DNA of 16,087 bases, from positions 1-16,087 of the forward strand of contig JBEKYH010000113.1 of the NCBI GenBank assembly GCA_049511115.1, given 5' to 3'. Both the position numbers and the translations under genes were made by a program. Below, in pieces: positions 14,866-16,087 of this stretch. This DNA is from JBEKYH01 sp049511115. Lineage in GTDB: Bacteria; Planctomycetota; Phycisphaerae; Tepidisphaerales; Tepidisphaeraceae. The notes beneath the pieces are model-generated. The model saw only the letters and a list, made by a program, of their open reading frames with translations. It made no database searches and was not told the origin of the DNA. Positions within the stretch are counted from its first letter, which is position 1. Every line of letters begins with the position of its first letter.

Positions 14866-14907
14866 AAACTACGAAGTATTTCGTTGACATCTCCGAAAGC
14901 CTTCGTA
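14866..14907 (+). promoter_or_regulatory. Candidate BlaI operator
   Basis: TACGAAG (14870-14876) and its exact reverse complement CTTCGTA (14901-14907) flank the -35 box, the second overlapping the -10 box. The left arm is itself an imperfect palindrome (AA-x-TAC-GAA-GTA-x-TT, 14867-14881), a dyad of the TAC...GTA kind bound by BlaI/MecI repressors. A dimer here would block RNA polymerase, giving autorepression of blaI-blaR1. Confidence 0.55.
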
Positions 14908-14911
14908 TACT
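14884..14911 (+). promoter_or_regulatory. Strong sigma-70-type promoter of the blaI-blaR1 pair
   Basis: A perfect -35 box TTGACA (14884-14889) and a near-perfect -10 box TATACT (14906-14911) are separated by 16 bp. Transcription should start near 14918, one or two bases before ATG 14920. There is no ribosome site between, so the mRNA would be leaderless or nearly so. Confidence 0.75.
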
Positions 14912-14919
14912 TTGCCTCC

Positions 14920-15297
14920 ATGGCACAACCCCCACGGCCGACTGATGGCGAACTGGCGATCCTGCGGGTGCTTTGGCGGCGCGGGCCCAGCACCGTGCGG
15001 CAGGTGAGCGATGCCCTCAACGAAGAGCGGGCGATGGGATACACCACGGTTCTCAAGCTCATGCAGATCATGCTGGAAAAGGGGCTGCTGCGGCGCGACG
15101 CGTCGGAGCGCAGCCACGTCTATCGGCCGCGGGTGAGCGAAGAGAAGACGCTGGGGCAACTCGTCGATGACCTGATGCACCGGGCCTTCGGCGGCTCGTC
15201 GCAAAAGCTGGTGATGCAGGCGCTGTCGGCGAAGAAAGCCTCGCCCGCGGAACTGGATGAGATTCAAAAACTCCTCGACAAGATGAAAGGAGAATGA
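14920..15297 (+). CDS. blaI: BlaI/MecI-family winged-helix repressor
   Basis: This 125-residue protein is a small DNA-binding repressor that BlaR1-type proteases inactivate by cleavage or release. The N-terminal winged helix (about 5-75) shows family features: TDGELAILRVLWRRGPSTVRQV, the recognition-helix region MGYTTVLKLMQIMLEKGLL, and RSHVYRPRVSEEKT leading to the dimerisation tail. The length matches the family. The start at 14920 follows a strong promoter so closely that translation is probably leaderless. The downstream M56 sensor overlaps or adjoins its stop, which is the standard pairing. Targets beyond its own promoter are not visible; many members regulate functions other than beta-lactam resistance, and no beta-lactamase gene is in the window. 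Confidence 0.9.
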   Translation: MAQPPRPTDGELAILRVLWRRGPSTVRQVSDALNEERAMGYTTVLKLMQIMLEKGLLRRDASERSHVYRPRVSEEKTLGQLVDDLMHRAFGGSSQKLVMQALSAKKASPAELDEIQKLLDKMKGE

Positions 15298-15299
15298 TC

Positions 15300-16087
15300 A
15301 TGGGCACGCTCCACTGGCACACGCTCCGTTGGCTTTCGCAATCGCCCGTCGCGGGCGCGCTGGGCTGGACGCTGTTGCATTCGCTGTGGCAGGCGGCGGT
15401 GGTCGCGATCATTCTGGCCATGAGCCGCGATGCGATGCGGCGGGCGTCGGCCCATTTGCGATATGTCGCGGCGTGCGTGGCGATGGTGAGTGTGCCGGTA
15501 CTGGCGGGGGTGACGTTTGTGCGGGTGTATAAGCCGGCGGAGCAAATGACGCGGGCGGTTGTTGCGACCCTGACGGCCGATCAACTCGCGGCGCTCGGGC
15601 ATGAGGCATCGCTCCGGTCGGCAGGCGAAACGGAAGCGCGTCAAACCACAACGATGACCCAGCGTCTCGACGCTGCCAGCGGATGGCTCGCATTGGCGTG
15701 GGGCCTGGGCGCGGGCGCGATGGCGCTGCGGCAATTGGGAGGGTGGATGATGGTGCGGAGGCTGCGACAGACTTGTGCGGCAATCGAGGATTCGCATCTC
15801 ATCGGCGTTTTTGAAGAAATGGCCGATCGCATCGGCGTGCGGCGTGTGGTGGCACTGGCGGAGTCGAGCCTGATCCAGGTGCCGACGGTCATCGGCGCGG
15901 TCTTTCCCGTGGTGCTGTTGCCACTGGGGGCGATGACGGGTTTGACGCCGGAGCAGTTGCGGGGATTGCTGGCCCACGAATTGGCCCATGTGCGGCGGCT
16001 GGATTATGCGGCAAATTTAGTGCAATCGGCGATTGAAACACTCCTGTTTTTTAACCCGGCCGCCCGGTGGATTGGTCGAATCATCCG
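15300..16087 (+). CDS. BlaR1/M56-family membrane metalloprotease sensor, 5' part
   Basis: The first 262 codons are visible; the gene leaves the right edge. Membrane segments lie at about residues 20-40 (LLHSLWQAAVVAIILAM), 47-68 and 118-137, then a cytoplasmic peptidase region carries HELAH at 226-230, followed by VRRLDYAANLVQ and LLFFNPAARWI, typical of the M56 zinc peptidase domain. By analogy with BlaR1, an outer sensor would trigger this peptidase to remove BlaI; the sensor part is beyond the window, so the ligand is unknown. ATG 15300 has AGGAG (15288-15292) at an ideal 7-nt spacing; ATG 15294, overlapping the blaI stop, is too close to it. It is co-transcribed with blaI. Confidence 0.88.
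   Translation, partial: MGTLHWHTLRWLSQSPVAGALGWTLLHSLWQAAVVAIILAMSRDAMRRASAHLRYVAACVAMVSVPVLAGVTFVRVYKPAEQMTRAVVATLTADQLAALGHEASLRSAGETEARQTTTMTQRLDAASGWLALAWGLGAGAMALRQLGGWMMVRRLRQTCAAIEDSHLIGVFEEMADRIGVRRVVALAESSLIQVPTVIGAVFPVVLLPLGAMTGLTPEQLRGLLAHELAHVRRLDYAANLVQSAIETLLFFNPAARWIGRII

Overview
The window reads as chromosomal DNA of a GC-rich bacterium, most likely a planctomycete or close relative. The best lineage clue is the large glycine-rich gene on the minus strand. Its N-terminus carries a LEPR-XLL-type motif (LESVEQRILLSV), a signature mostly seen on big secreted planctomycete proteins. Dispersed GC-rich palindromic elements, a BlaI/BlaR1-type pair and a squalene-hopene cyclase fit this. 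No rRNA, tRNA, CRISPR array, transposase or phage gene was seen.

Layout, left to right. (1) Positions 1-1407, minus strand: the first 22 codons of a gene leaving the window, preceded by a secreted HEXXH metalloprotease-like protein. (2) 1408-1662: divergent intergenic region with one three-hairpin element and a CTTTGCG iteration. (3) 1663-5416, plus strand: lysS, a LolC/E-type permease and a LolD-type ATPase, tightly spaced and probably one operon. (4) 5417-5790: a gap filled by two more copies of the three-hairpin element in inverted orientation. (5) 5791-6654: a branched-chain aminotransferase. (6) 6698-10117, minus strand: a 1139-residue surface or secreted protein in which seven PMP-like modules alternate with GGX-rich spacers, followed by three Ig-like repeats. 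(7) 10118-10502: divergent intergenic region with hairpins. (8) 10503-14858, plus strand: a compact group made of a broken squalene-hopene cyclase, a GNAT/FemAB-like protein, two half-size EamA/SMR membrane proteins with 4-bp overlaps, and a SAM methyltransferase. (9) 14920 to the window end: a BlaI-type repressor and a BlaR1/M56 metalloprotease sensor, behind a strong and apparently leaderless promoter with a candidate operator.

Two gene groups look like functional units. The LolCD-type genes would form an ABC machine that releases lipoproteins from the inner membrane. BlaI/BlaR1 would form a proteolytically relieved repression switch. The cyclase-GNAT-EamA pair-methyltransferase group suggests synthesis, modification and flipping of a membrane lipid, but that is inference. 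The cyclase lacks about 80 codons and changes frame at the junction, so it is either a recent pseudogene or an assembly error.

The most unusual observations are the exact 102-residue (306-bp) spacing of the PMP-like modules, the three-hairpin element (one copy of which supplies the start of a coding sequence), and the internal deletion in the cyclase.
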